From: Paenibacillus sp. PastM-3 | GTDB taxonomy: Bacteria; Bacillota; Bacilli; Paenibacillales; Paenibacillaceae | DNA: 64,000 nt | Direction: 5' to 3' | NCBI RefSeq assembly: GCF_029893965.1 | Contig: NZ_JARXXP010000001.1 | Location: 248,001 to 312,000, forward strand | In this document: piece after piece, positions 1 through 8,380 of the stretch | Numbering within the stretch: the stretch's first letter is position 1 | Layout of the letters: each line of letters begins with the position of its first letter | Notes under the pieces: generated by a model | Databases searched by the model: none | What the model was told of the DNA's origin: nothing | Seen by the model: the letters and a program-made list of their open reading frames with translations, nothing else | Translations under genes and position numbers: made by a program

Positions 1-140
1 AGTTCGATTATGTCCGTGAGCATACCTTGACCTGCTATAACGGCATTATCGGCAGCGGCTGCGGCACCTGTCCGGCCTGTCTGCTGCGCCAGCGCGGGCT
101 TGAACAGTACGTGGCGGAAAGAAAGCAGGGTGATTTGTAA
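1..140 (+). CDS. queC: 7-cyano-7-deazaguanine synthase QueC, C-terminal end
   Basis: This is the last 45 codons of a gene entering from the left edge, read in the frame that begins at base 3. The peptide contains the QueC zinc-site pattern of closely spaced cysteines (CYNG, then GCGTCPAC), followed by a short basic tail ending QGDL. QueC converts 7-carboxy-7-deazaguanine to preQ0 with ATP and ammonia. The stop codon TAA overlaps the ATG of queD (TAATG), so translation of the two is probably coupled. The neighbours queD and queE make the assignment secure even though only the C-terminus is visible. Confidence 0.9.
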   Translation, partial: FDYVREHTLTCYNGIIGSGCGTCPACLLRQRGLEQYVAERKQGDL

Positions 141-622
141 TGCTGGGTGAAGTAACAGTCTGCAAAATTTTCACCTTTGACTCTGCACATCAGCTGGTCG
201 GCCACAAAGGCAAATGCAGCAATCTGCACGGGCATACGTACAAGCTGGAGGTTATGCTCAAAGGCAAGCCCCTGGCAGAGGCCGGGCATTCGGATGAGGG
301 CTTCGTCATTGATTTCAGCGATATAAAAGCGACCGTACAGCAGCAGCTGGTGGACCTGCTGGATCACGCTTTTCTGGCCATGGGCAATGAGCCTGTACTG
401 GAGACGTTGAACCAGACCGGCTCCAAGGTGGCGCTGCTCGGCTTCCGTACAACAGTAGAAAACATGTCTGCATATATTGCCCATCGGCTGAAGCTGGCAG
501 ACCTGCCATTGTATTCTGTTAAGCTGTGGGAGACACCGACCTCCTGGGCGGAAGTGCTGGCTGCAGATATTCCGGAAGACGGGCCTGCCTACCGGATGCA
601 CGGAGGCTGTGACTGTGAGTAA
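140..622 (+). CDS. queD: 6-carboxy-5,6,7,8-tetrahydropterin synthase QueD
   Basis: The 160-residue product belongs to the 6-pyruvoyl-tetrahydropterin synthase fold family. In queuosine synthesis it turns dihydroneopterin triphosphate into 6-carboxytetrahydropterin. The three zinc-binding histidines are visible as H17 (SAHQL) and H30/H32 (LHGHTY), and the likely catalytic cysteine C26 lies just before them. The length is normal for bacterial QueD or slightly long. The gene starts inside the queC stop and overlaps queE, which fits a queC-queD-queE operon. PTPS-family paralogues with other roles exist, but this context points to QueD. Confidence 0.93.
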   Translation: MLGEVTVCKIFTFDSAHQLVGHKGKCSNLHGHTYKLEVMLKGKPLAEAGHSDEGFVIDFSDIKATVQQQLVDLLDHAFLAMGNEPVLETLNQTGSKVALLGFRTTVENMSAYIAHRLKLADLPLYSVKLWETPTSWAEVLAADIPEDGPAYRMHGGCDCE

Positions 623-1337
623 AATTCCGGTAATTGAAATTTTCGGCCCTACGATTCAGGGTGAAGGCGCCGTTATTGGCGTAAAGACGATGTTCGTGCG
701 CACTTACGGCTGTGATTACCGCTGCAGCTGGTGCGATTCGGCCTTCACCTGGGACGGCTCTGCCAAGGATATCGTGCGGATGCTGGAGCCGGAGGAGATT
801 ATGAATGAGCTGCTTGCCCTGGCCGGCAGCAATTTCGACTCCGTGACCATCTCAGGAGGCAATCCGGCACTGCTCGGTGACAGCATGGGGCAATTTGTTG
901 ATCTATTGCATGAGCGCGGCATCCAGGCAGCAATCGAAACCCAGGGGAGCCGCTGGCAGGACTGGTTCTATGAGATTGACGCGCTGACGATCAGTCCCAA
1001 ACCGCCAAGCTCAGGCATGAACACGGACTGGGCGATGCTGGACAGTATTCTCGAGAAGCTGAAAGTGCTTGGCAAAGGAACACACAGCCTGAAGGTAGTG
1101 GTATTCAATGAGGAAGACTACGCCTATGCCAAAACGGTACATCAGCGTTACCCGGGAGTACAGCTGTTCTTGCAGCCTGGTAACGATGATGTGACGGAGC
1201 CGGGAGATATATCGGCCCGCCTGCTTGGATGCCTGGAATGGCTGTTCAATCTGGTTATTGCCGATCCGGCCATGAACCGGGTAAGAGTGCTGCCGCAGCT
1301 GCACGCGCTAATCTGGCACAATAAACGGGGAAAATAG
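615..1337 (+). CDS. queE: 7-carboxy-7-deazaguanine synthase QueE (radical SAM)
   Basis: QueE rearranges 6-carboxytetrahydropterin to 7-carboxy-7-deazaguanine using a [4Fe-4S] cluster and SAM. The cluster motif CxxxCxxC is at C33, C37 and C40 (CDYRCSWC), preceded by the family signature IQGEG. A GTG at 609 is also in frame, but it sits only 2 bases after the GGAGG at 602-606. The GTG at 615 has an 8-base spacing and gives the usual N-terminus, so 615 is preferred. The start overlaps the end of queD by 8 bases. The gene is followed by a strong terminator, so it is the last gene of the operon. Confidence 0.93.
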   Translation: MSKIPVIEIFGPTIQGEGAVIGVKTMFVRTYGCDYRCSWCDSAFTWDGSAKDIVRMLEPEEIMNELLALAGSNFDSVTISGGNPALLGDSMGQFVDLLHERGIQAAIETQGSRWQDWFYEIDALTISPKPPSSGMNTDWAMLDSILEKLKVLGKGTHSLKVVVFNEEDYAYAKTVHQRYPGVQLFLQPGNDDVTEPGDISARLLGCLEWLFNLVIADPAMNRVRVLPQLHALIWHNKRGK

Positions 1338-1350
1338 CTGGCACTGTTTT

Positions 1351-1397
1351 AAGAGGCAACTGTGATTATCTGATGATAATTGGAGTTGCCTCTTTTT
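1351..1397 (+). terminator. Terminator of the queCDE operon
   Basis: An 11-base arm AAGAGGCAACT pairs with AGTTGCCTCTT across a 22-base AT-rich loop and runs into a T-tract. It lies 14 bases after the queE stop. Confidence 0.85.
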
Positions 1398-1553
1398 GCT
1401 GATCTTTTACACTATAATAAATGCTAAGATAATAGTGGGTTTAATAGCAGAACTTGTTATAGAATAGATTTGAATATGGGAGAAATAGGATGGAGTTCGA
1501 AGGGCCGCCATTGACCGGAATCAGAATTATTTTATACAGGGAGGATTTTAGAG

Positions 1554-2075
1554 ATGACTAAGGCACTGCTGATTATTGATGTACAGGAAGCCATGTTTTC
1601 TTATCCGGGAATGAGTCTGTTTGACGGGGAACAGGTGATGGACCGGATTGTTTCCCTACTGGACAAAGCCCGTTCGGCTGGTGCTCCTGTTGTGTATATC
1701 CAGCATACAGAGGATGAGGAATATACCCGGGGGCTGCCAACCTGGGAGATCAGCAGCCGGATTACGCCGCGTGAAGGGGAAACGGTTGTAGAGAAGCCGA
1801 CCTGGGATGCGTTTCACCGTACCGGACTGCATGAGGAGCTTCAGCGACAGGGCATTACAGAGCTGGTTATCTGCGGGATGCAGACGGAATTCTGTCTCGA
1901 TACCACCTGCCGGCGTGCTTACAGCATGGGCTACCGGAGTATTCTGGTACAGGATGCGCACAGTACCTTCGATAACGGAAATCTCACCGGGGAGGAAATC
2001 GTTCGGCACCATAACGGGGTGCTCGGCGGAAGATTTGCCAGACTGCAGCGTGCGGACGAGATCGGGTTTTCATGA
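1554..2075 (+). CDS. Isochorismatase-family cysteine hydrolase
   Basis: The 173-residue protein has the Asp-Lys-Cys catalytic triad of the isochorismatase-like superfamily: D9 in LLIIDVQ, K81 in VEKPTWDAF and C114 in GMQTEFC. Such enzymes hydrolyse amides or vinyl ethers (nicotinamide, N-carbamoyl compounds, isochorismate); the substrate cannot be read from sequence. A good GGGAGG ribosome site precedes the ATG. The stop overlaps the start of the VanW gene (ATGA), so the two are co-translated. There is no siderophore gene nearby, which argues against true isochorismatase. Confidence 0.85.
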   Translation: MTKALLIIDVQEAMFSYPGMSLFDGEQVMDRIVSLLDKARSAGAPVVYIQHTEDEEYTRGLPTWEISSRITPREGETVVEKPTWDAFHRTGLHEELQRQGITELVICGMQTEFCLDTTCRRAYSMGYRSILVQDAHSTFDNGNLTGEEIVRHHNGVLGGRFARLQRADEIGFS

Positions 2076-2917
2076 GCCGGGCCAAGTCGGCAATGAAGCC
2101 AATCCGCCGTTCCAGGCTGCGTTTGTATGCCGGTAAGCGGTACTTTATCTGTAAAAGATATTGGCAGTGGCTGATCTCTCCCGGCAATAGGGCAAAGACC
2201 TTCAGCAAAGATACACTTACATTTAAGGCAGCAGAGCATTCAACCCCTTTGCTGCGGATGCTGCGTAATGTAGACATGCAGCTGCAATACAATAAAATCA
2301 CCAACCTGACGATCGCTGCCCGCCGACTGGATGGGCTGCTGATCCGTCCGGGTGAGACCTTTTCCTATTGGCGGAGTATCGGGAAGCCTACCCGCCGCAA
2401 AGGTTATCTGGACGGGATGGTGTTATTCTATGGCGGCTTCCGCTCCGGAACAGGCGGCGGATTATGCCAGCTGTCCAATCTGATCTACTGGATGGCATTG
2501 CATACTCCTTTGACAGTAACGGAGCGTCACCGGCACAGCTACGACGTGTTTCCGGATGAGCGGCGCACCCAGCCGTTTGGCAGCGGGGCCACTTGTGCCT
2601 ATAATTATCTTGATCTGCAGCTAACGAATCATACAGATCATGCTTATCAGCTGAAGCTGCACCTTGATGATACGTTTTTGCACGGGGAATGGCGCTGTGA
2701 CAACGAGCCGTTGTACACCTATGAGGTGTATGAGGCGGATCATGTCATCAGCCTTGAGCCATGGGGCGGATACATCCGCAGTAACCGTATCCGCCGCAGA
2801 GTGCTGACCCGCAGCGGAGAAGTTGCCGGTGATGAGGCTGTAGCCGAGAATCATGCCCTGATGATGTATTCACCGCTGCTGTATCCGCCTGCCGGAACGG
2901 AAAGCGGCTCGTTATAA
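2072..2917 (+). CDS. VanW family protein
   Basis: The 281-residue protein carries the VanW domain, recognisable from residues about 85 to 215 by GETFSYWRSIG, GGLCQLSN, ERHRHSYDVFPD and a YNYLDLQL stretch. VanW proteins accompany some vancomycin-resistance clusters but are widespread in Firmicutes outside resistance loci, and their biochemical role is not established. No signal peptide is seen; the N-terminus is short and basic. The ATG overlaps the stop of the preceding hydrolase. There are no van ligase or dehydrogenase genes here, so no resistance role is inferred. Confidence 0.85.
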   Translation: MSRAKSAMKPIRRSRLRLYAGKRYFICKRYWQWLISPGNRAKTFSKDTLTFKAAEHSTPLLRMLRNVDMQLQYNKITNLTIAARRLDGLLIRPGETFSYWRSIGKPTRRKGYLDGMVLFYGGFRSGTGGGLCQLSNLIYWMALHTPLTVTERHRHSYDVFPDERRTQPFGSGATCAYNYLDLQLTNHTDHAYQLKLHLDDTFLHGEWRCDNEPLYTYEVYEADHVISLEPWGGYIRSNRIRRRVLTRSGEVAGDEAVAENHALMMYSPLLYPPAGTESGSL

Positions 2918-3016
2918 CATTGGCAATTTTTTTGACTAGGGGATGATTCGGGGGATTTTTGGGTTATAACTTAATAGGTTTAGTTATACTCTACTTTCGA
3001 AGGAGTGGTCCTCATC

Positions 3017-4153
3017 ATGAGAGCTGTAACGTACCAAGGGAAGAAGAAAGTGGAAGTCAAGGATGTCGCCGACGCCAAGCTGGAGAAGAAGGACGATATT
3101 GTCGTCCGGATCACCTCAACTGCCATCTGTGGTTCCGACCTGCATATTTATAACGGTGAAATTCCGGGCATGCATGATGATTATGTGATCGGACATGAAC
3201 CTATGGGGGTGGTTGAGGAAGTGGGACCCGAGGTGACCAGGGTAAAAAAAGGCGACCGCGTCATCATACCGTTTAATGTGGCCTGCGGCCAATGTTTCTT
3301 TTGCCAGCATGAGATGGAAAGCCAGTGTGATCACGCGAATGATGCGAAGGATACCGGGGGTATGCTCGGTTATTCCGATTCTTACGGCGGTTTTGCTGGT
3401 GGGCAGGCGGAGCTGCTTCGAGTGCCGTACGGCAACTTCGGACCGTTTGTGGTTCCTGAGGACGCGGAGATGGAGGATGAGAAGCTGCTATTCCTTTCTG
3501 ACATTGTACCGACTGCCTGGTGGGGCGTTGAGCATGCAGGGGTCAAACCGGGTGATACGGTAATTGTACTGGGCTGCGGTCCGGTCGGGCTGCTGACCCA
3601 GAAGTTCGCTTGGATGAAGGGAGCTGCCCGGGTTATCGCGGTCGATCATGTGCAGTACCGGCTGAATCACGCAAAACTGACCAACAATGTGGAAATTTTC
3701 AATTTTGAAGAGATTAAAGACTTTGAAGTGCATATGAAAGAAATCACTCGAGGAGGAGCAGATGTTGTTATCGACTGTGTCGGCCTTGACGCCAAGAAGA
3801 CAGTGGTGGAAAAGGTGGAGACAGCGCTGATGCTCCAGGGCGGTTCGCTTGGTGCTTTCCGGATTGCCTCTGAGGTAGTGCGCAAGTTCGGCACCATCCA
3901 GCTCGTCGGTGTATATGGCCTGAACTATAACATGTTCCCGCTGGGTCATCTGTTTGAGCGCAACATTACCCTCAAAATGGGTCAGGCTCCGGTTATCCAT
4001 TACATGCCGCAGCTTTATCAGATGATTAAGGAGAATAAATTCGATCCTACGGACATTATTACCCACCGGCTTCCGATCAGCAGAGCAGAGCATGCCTACC
4101 AGGTGTTTGGCGAGAAGGAAGAGGATTGCATCAAGGTAATACTGAAGCCGTAG
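3017..4153 (+). CDS. Zinc-dependent medium-chain alcohol dehydrogenase
   Basis: The 378-residue protein is a medium-chain dehydrogenase/reductase with both zinc sites. The catalytic site is C38, H60 and E61 (AICGSD and GHEPMG). The structural site is C90, C93, C96 and C104 (CGQCFFC...C). A Rossmann fold follows (VLGCGPVGL near residue 185). The glutathione-independent formaldehyde dehydrogenase / threonine dehydrogenase-like branch is the closest match I recognise; the substrate is not determinable. An in-frame GTG at 3005 lies within the AGGAG ribosome site, so the ATG at 3017 is the start. The gene is monocistronic, with a terminator just after it. Confidence 0.87.
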   Translation: MRAVTYQGKKKVEVKDVADAKLEKKDDIVVRITSTAICGSDLHIYNGEIPGMHDDYVIGHEPMGVVEEVGPEVTRVKKGDRVIIPFNVACGQCFFCQHEMESQCDHANDAKDTGGMLGYSDSYGGFAGGQAELLRVPYGNFGPFVVPEDAEMEDEKLLFLSDIVPTAWWGVEHAGVKPGDTVIVLGCGPVGLLTQKFAWMKGAARVIAVDHVQYRLNHAKLTNNVEIFNFEEIKDFEVHMKEITRGGADVVIDCVGLDAKKTVVEKVETALMLQGGSLGAFRIASEVVRKFGTIQLVGVYGLNYNMFPLGHLFERNITLKMGQAPVIHYMPQLYQMIKENKFDPTDIITHRLPISRAEHAYQVFGEKEEDCIKVILKP

Positions 4154-4173
4154 CAGCCGGAATGGATAAGGAC

Positions 4174-4204
4174 AGCCCGCTTGGAATAACCGGCGGGTTT
4201 TTTG
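4174..4204 (+). terminator. Terminator after the alcohol dehydrogenase
   Basis: The arms AGCCCGC and GCGGGTT (one G-U pair) flank a loop of about 12 bases and run into seven T residues. Confidence 0.75.
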
Positions 4205-4283
4205 GTTGACTGAAAGGGCAACCAGGATATAAGCTCTAATATGGCTTGAAATTTTGTCTTTAGATCTGAAAGGAAGCTGCCCT

Positions 4284-5198
4284 GTGAATATCAAAAAACC
4301 GCCGGTTCCGGTTCCGCTGCTGATGCTGGTCGGAATTGTGGCCATCTCGTTCTCCGCCATTTTTATCAAATGGTCATCTGCCCCGGCCTCCGTACAGGGT
4401 ATGTACCGGCTGCTGTTCACCTCACTGCTGATGCTGCCCTTTGCCCGGCCTTACAGCGGAGCGGCCTTCGCGCTGAAAAGGAAAGACTGGCTTCTGCTCG
4501 GATTCTCCGGTTTCATGCTGGCACTGCATTTTCTTCTGTGGATGGGCTCGCTCAAGTTCACCTCTGTAGCAAGTTCAACCATGATTATGGCGCTGGAGCC
4601 GGTATTCATTATGATCGGTTCATATGTACTGTATAAGGAAAAAAGCACAAAATCAGCAATTCTCGGCCTGGGAATTGCCATATTCGGAACGGTATTCATC
4701 GGCTGGGGCGACATCGGGCTGTCAGCTGATAATATAAAGGGCGATTTGCTGTCGGTCGGCGGTACGGTCGCTGTCTCTGTACATATGATGGTAGGCCAGC
4801 GACTGGTCTCCCGTATGCCGTCTTATTTGTACAGCCTGATCGTTTTTATTTCTGCGTCCTTAGTTTTTGCCGTTTATAATCTGGCTGCCGGAATACCTTT
4901 CTTTGATTATCCGCCTAAGGAGTGGGGCATTTTTGTGCTTCTGGCTATTGTGCCTACGGTATTCGGCCATATCCTGTTTAACTGGCTGTTGCAGTATGTA
5001 TCAGCTACAACAGTCTCCATGAATATTCTCGGCGAGCCGGTTGGTGCCAGTATTCTTGCCTTTCTGCTGCTCGGGGAGAAGCTCAACAGCCTGCAGTGGG
5101 CCGGAGGGATTCTTGTCATGGGAGGACTGGCAGTCTACCTGTATGCCGGGCGTAAAAAAACAGCACCGGCTGTGGAATCTCTGCCATCGGCATCATAA
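4284..5198 (+). CDS. EamA/DMT-family transporter
   Basis: The product is a hydrophobic protein of about 304 residues with ten predicted membrane segments in two EamA repeats, as in drug/metabolite exporters. Recognisable family features are FSAIFIKWSSAP in helix 1 and EPVGASILAFLLLGE near the end of the second repeat. The substrate is unknown. The GTG at 4284 follows AAAGGAAG with an 8-base gap and gives a typical N-terminus; the in-frame TTG at 4254 has no ribosome site. The next gene, a methyltransferase, follows after 47 bases and may be co-transcribed. Confidence 0.82.
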   Translation: MNIKKPPVPVPLLMLVGIVAISFSAIFIKWSSAPASVQGMYRLLFTSLLMLPFARPYSGAAFALKRKDWLLLGFSGFMLALHFLLWMGSLKFTSVASSTMIMALEPVFIMIGSYVLYKEKSTKSAILGLGIAIFGTVFIGWGDIGLSADNIKGDLLSVGGTVAVSVHMMVGQRLVSRMPSYLYSLIVFISASLVFAVYNLAAGIPFFDYPPKEWGIFVLLAIVPTVFGHILFNWLLQYVSATTVSMNILGEPVGASILAFLLLGEKLNSLQWAGGILVMGGLAVYLYAGRKKTAPAVESLPSAS

Positions 5199-5245
5199 TG
5201 ATTACGGAAAACATAATCTGATTGTTTAAAGGGGGATTTAATATA

Positions 5246-6082
5246 ATGAATGAACAAAATTTGGATGAACAACGAGATCCGCAGGTTGTGATTGCGTCCA
5301 GTGAAGAGACATGGAACGAGGATACGTATGCTGCCTGGACAAGCAGGTTCGGGAAACCGGCTGAAGCAGCAGCGAAGCTGGCGAAAGACCCGCAGGCCAG
5401 GCTGTTTCCGCTTCAACCTTATCTGGGTGAGGTTGCCGGTAAAAAGGTAATGAATCTGATGGGTTCAAACGGAATGAAGGGGGTAGCACTGGGCCTGCTT
5501 GGAGCAGAGGTAAGTATAGCCGATTTCTCTGAGGCAAATGCCAGATACGCAGTTGAACTGGCGGAAGCAGCAGGCGTGCAGCTGAATTATATTGTGTCCG
5601 ATGTGTTGAAGCTACCTGAAGAAGTGCTGAACAGCTCATACGACATTGTTTTTGCCGAAATGGGGATTGTCCATTATTTCACCGATCTTGCACCGTTTAT
5701 GGATACGGTCAACAGGCTGCTTGCTTCTGGAGGCCGTTTTGTACTGCGTGATTTTCATCCCGTCACTACCAAGCTGATCTCGTCAAAAGGCTCCACCGCC
5801 AAAGTACGCAAGCACAAGGTGGATGGAGATTATTTCGACACCACGCTGGAGGAGAAGAAGGTATCCTACTCCAAATACCTCCCGTCTGCAGGGCGGCAGC
5901 CCGGAAGTGATGTGAAGCACAGTGTTGTATATTGGCGCCGCTGGACATTGGGTGAGCTGGTAACAGCAGCGGCACGCAGCGGGCTTGTCATCTGCGAACT
6001 GGTTGAAGAGCCCAATCTGTCCTCGGACGTCTATGACAAGGGCATTCCCAAAACCTTTACCTTGGTGGCCGAAAAAAGATAA
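5246..6082 (+). CDS. Class I SAM-dependent methyltransferase
   Basis: The 278-residue protein has a Rossmann-type methyltransferase core. The SAM-binding loop region is VMNLMGSNGMKGVALGLLGAEVSIADFS in segments around residues 65 to 95, a variant of the usual DxGxG loop. Motif IV-like FAEMGIVHYF and the post-motif GGRFVLRDFHP follow. The substrate is unknown. An AAAGGGGG ribosome site places the start at ATG 5246, not at the TTG 24 bases upstream. A long perfect hairpin terminator follows. Confidence 0.8.
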   Translation: MNEQNLDEQRDPQVVIASSEETWNEDTYAAWTSRFGKPAEAAAKLAKDPQARLFPLQPYLGEVAGKKVMNLMGSNGMKGVALGLLGAEVSIADFSEANARYAVELAEAAGVQLNYIVSDVLKLPEEVLNSSYDIVFAEMGIVHYFTDLAPFMDTVNRLLASGGRFVLRDFHPVTTKLISSKGSTAKVRKHKVDGDYFDTTLEEKKVSYSKYLPSAGRQPGSDVKHSVVYWRRWTLGELVTAAARSGLVICELVEEPNLSSDVYDKGIPKTFTLVAEKR

Positions 6083-6090
6083 TCTGAAAA

Positions 6091-6142
6091 AAGGAACAAG
6101 CAGACAGTGCTTCGAGGGTGCTGCCTGCTTGTTCCTTTTTTG
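6091..6142. terminator. Terminator, probably bidirectional
   Basis: AAGGAACAAGCAG pairs with CTGCTTGTTCCTT, with further imperfect pairing inward, and is flanked by A residues on the left and T residues on the right. It can end both the methyltransferase gene and the convergent LysR gene. Confidence 0.85.
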
Positions 6143-6184
6143 TTGCAATGAAGTTAATGGCGTTAATTATAGTGGTCAATGCCA

Positions 6185-7081
6185 TTAATTATTCTGCAGA
6201 TCCCTACCTGCAGCCATATCGATAAAAGCCTGCTGCAATGGTGACAGTGTATGATCCTTACGCCAGGCAAAAGCAAACCGTGCTGCCTGCACAGTTCCCG
6301 GAAGCGGAGCCCAGCGCAGGCTGCCAAGCGCCAGTTCGGTACGGATTCCCGCCAAGGAGAACACGCCTACCGTCCCGCCCTCCATAACCATTCTTTTATA
6401 TGCTTCCGTATTATTTACAACCGCATGGTTCCATAGACGTACAGCATTGGATTGTGCCCAGCTGTCAGCAGCATTGGACAGATAGGAGGCGGATTCATGC
6501 TGAATCCATGGTTCAAGGGCTATGCTCTCCGGGGTAAGCCGGGCTTCCCGGGCGAAAGGATGGTCAGGAGCAAAAATAAGTACAGTGTCATCCCCGCTAA
6601 TATCCTGCGTCTGAAAGGACTCATCTTCATTCTCCGCCATATGAAGCACCGCCATCTGGATATCCCGGCTGCGCAGCCGTTCCCTGACTGTACTATCGTT
6701 ATGGACGCCGAGCACGGCATCGATACCCGGATGCAGATTTATGAATTGGGACACTATTTTTGGTAAAACATATGTACCAGGTATATAGGAAGCTTCCAGC
6801 TCCAGATTACCCGAATTGAGGGAAGAGAACTGCTTGAGGCTGCGTTCCGCTTCAACGGCCAGCGACACGATTCGTACGGCATACTGATACAGCGCCCGGC
6901 CCGCCTCTGTCAGCAGAACGCGTCCGCTGCGGTACTGGAAAAGGGAAGTGCCAAGCTCAGACTCCAGGCTTTTCATATGAAAGGAGACGGTCGGCTGTTT
7001 CAAGCCGAGTTCGGCGGCCACATCTGTAACCTTTTTATATTTTTCAATAAGAACTACAATTTGCAGTTTCGTTATATTCAT
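6185..7081 (-). CDS. LysR-family transcriptional regulator
   Basis: The 298-residue protein has the LysR layout: an N-terminal winged helix-turn-helix (residues about 3 to 60, with TDVAAELGLKQPTVSFHMKSLE) and a periplasmic-binding-protein-like effector domain. It resembles the CysL/YwfK branch. The start at 7081 follows GGAGG with a 5-base gap; an ATG nine codons upstream has no ribosome site. It is divergent from pstS, with a palindromic LysR-type site in between. LysR proteins usually autoregulate and control the divergent gene, but control of pst by this protein is only a possibility. Confidence 0.88.
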   Translation of the reverse strand: MNITKLQIVVLIEKYKKVTDVAAELGLKQPTVSFHMKSLESELGTSLFQYRSGRVLLTEAGRALYQYAVRIVSLAVEAERSLKQFSSLNSGNLELEASYIPGTYVLPKIVSQFINLHPGIDAVLGVHNDSTVRERLRSRDIQMAVLHMAENEDESFQTQDISGDDTVLIFAPDHPFAREARLTPESIALEPWIQHESASYLSNAADSWAQSNAVRLWNHAVVNNTEAYKRMVMEGGTVGVFSLAGIRTELALGSLRWAPLPGTVQAARFAFAWRKDHTLSPLQQAFIDMAAGRDLQNN

Positions 7082-7128
7082 GATTTCCTCCGGCTGAATG
7101 GTGATCAAATGTTAGTTTATCTCTCTAA

Positions 7129-7145
7129 TATAGATTATATCTATA
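7129..7145. promoter_or_regulatory. Probable LysR-type operator
   Basis: The perfect inverted repeat TATAGAT-TAT-ATCTATA contains the LysR T-N11-A signature (T7131 to A7143). It lies about 48 bases upstream of the lysR start codon and about 190 bases upstream of pstS, a usual place for an autoregulatory site. Confidence 0.55.
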
Positions 7146-7333
7146 ACAATATACATTTTCTATTAGTATTTTTATCTTTCGCTTTACAAAACGAAGACTT
7201 TTCTCTAATGAACGAGCTCTAGAATAAGAAGAGTAAAGCGGAGAGACAACATAGAGGAAGCTTCCAAAGTGAGTTTTGTAGAAGCAGATTCAATGGTGCA
7301 CTAAAACACAAACTTTAGGAGGAACAAAAGAAA

Positions 7334-8287
7334 ATGCAATTCAGAAAATCGTGGATCATGGCTCTGGCACTAACAAGCGTAGTAGCACTTTCGGCATGCG
7401 GTAACAGCAACAATGCGGCAACGAATAACGGGGGCAATAACGCAGCTGCGACAAACACACCTACAGAAAACAGCAGCGGTGCAGAATTAAACGGCTCGAT
7501 CCTGGCTTCAGGTTCTACAGCATTACAACCATTGGTTGAACAAGCGGCTGAAAGCTTCATGGATGCTAACAGCGGTGTTGATATTCAAGTACAAGGCGGC
7601 GGCAGCGGTACTGGGCTTACCCAGGTTGCTGAAGGCCAGGTAGATATCGGTAACTCCGACGTATTTGCAGAAGATAAATTGAAGGATGCCGATGCTGAAA
7701 AAGCAGCTGCACTCGTTGACCACCAGGTAGCGGTTGTTGCCATTGCAGCAGTAACTAACCCTAATGCAGGCGTAGATAACCTGACTCAACAGCAGCTGGT
7801 AGACATTTTCACCGGTAAGATCACGAATTGGAGCGAAGTTGGCGGTGCTGACCAGGCGATCCAGATCATCAACCGTCCAAGCAGCTCCGGTACACGCGCT
7901 ACCTTCGAAGCTTTCGCACTGGGAACTAAGACTGAAGACCTTCAGGGTTCCATACAAGAGGATTCTTCCGGTACGGTTAAGAAAATGATCGGCGAAACTC
8001 CGGGAGCGATCGGTTACCTGGCGTTGTCCTACCTCGATGACACTGTAAAAACACTGAACTATGACGGTGTTGTGCCATCCGTAGACAACGTGGTTAGCGG
8101 AGAATATCCGGTATGGGCTTACGAGCACATGTACACTAACGGCGAACCGAATGAAGTTGTAAAAGCATTCCTCGATTACATGCTGACTGACGAAGTACAG
8201 AACGGTGATGTGGTTGAGCTGGGATACATTCCGGCGAATGCAATGCAGGTTTCCCGCGATGTTGACGGCAACGTAACCAAGAAATAA
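7334..8287 (+). CDS. pstS: Phosphate ABC transporter substrate-binding lipoprotein PstS
   Basis: The 317-residue protein is a lipoprotein with the lipobox LSAC near residue 21, then a low-complexity Asn/Ala/Thr spacer. The phosphate-binding PstS fold follows: ASGSTALQPL, GGGSGTGL, and SSSGTRATFEAF, whose Ser, Thr and Arg residues bind phosphate. It captures phosphate outside the membrane for the PstCA-PstB importer encoded next. A hairpin after the gene probably lowers expression of the downstream genes relative to pstS. A strong AGGAGG ribosome site is present. No clear PhoP box was recognised upstream. Confidence 0.93.
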   Translation: MQFRKSWIMALALTSVVALSACGNSNNAATNNGGNNAAATNTPTENSSGAELNGSILASGSTALQPLVEQAAESFMDANSGVDIQVQGGGSGTGLTQVAEGQVDIGNSDVFAEDKLKDADAEKAAALVDHQVAVVAIAAVTNPNAGVDNLTQQQLVDIFTGKITNWSEVGGADQAIQIINRPSSSGTRATFEAFALGTKTEDLQGSIQEDSSGTVKKMIGETPGAIGYLALSYLDDTVKTLNYDGVVPSVDNVVSGEYPVWAYEHMYTNGEPNEVVKAFLDYMLTDEVQNGDVVELGYIPANAMQVSRDVDGNVTKK

Positions 8288-8330
8288 ATACAGCTTTAAC
8301 ACAGGATAAGATCCATTAGATCAGGTGATT

Positions 8331-8357
8331 AGAGGCGGAACTCTTCTGCCTCTCTTT
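8331..8357 (+). terminator. Intercistronic hairpin between pstS and pstC
   Basis: AGAGGCGGAA pairs with TTCTGCCTCT (one G-U pair) across a 3-base loop and is followed by a short interrupted T-tract. This looks like a partial terminator or 3'-end protector that raises PstS above the membrane components. Confidence 0.6.
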
Positions 8358-8380
8358 TCACTTTAGAAAGAGGGAGCATC

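Noticed and set aside
2072-2917. Vancomycin-resistance locus because of VanW
   Set aside because: There is no vanHAX or vanRS-type gene nearby; VanW proteins are common outside resistance clusters.
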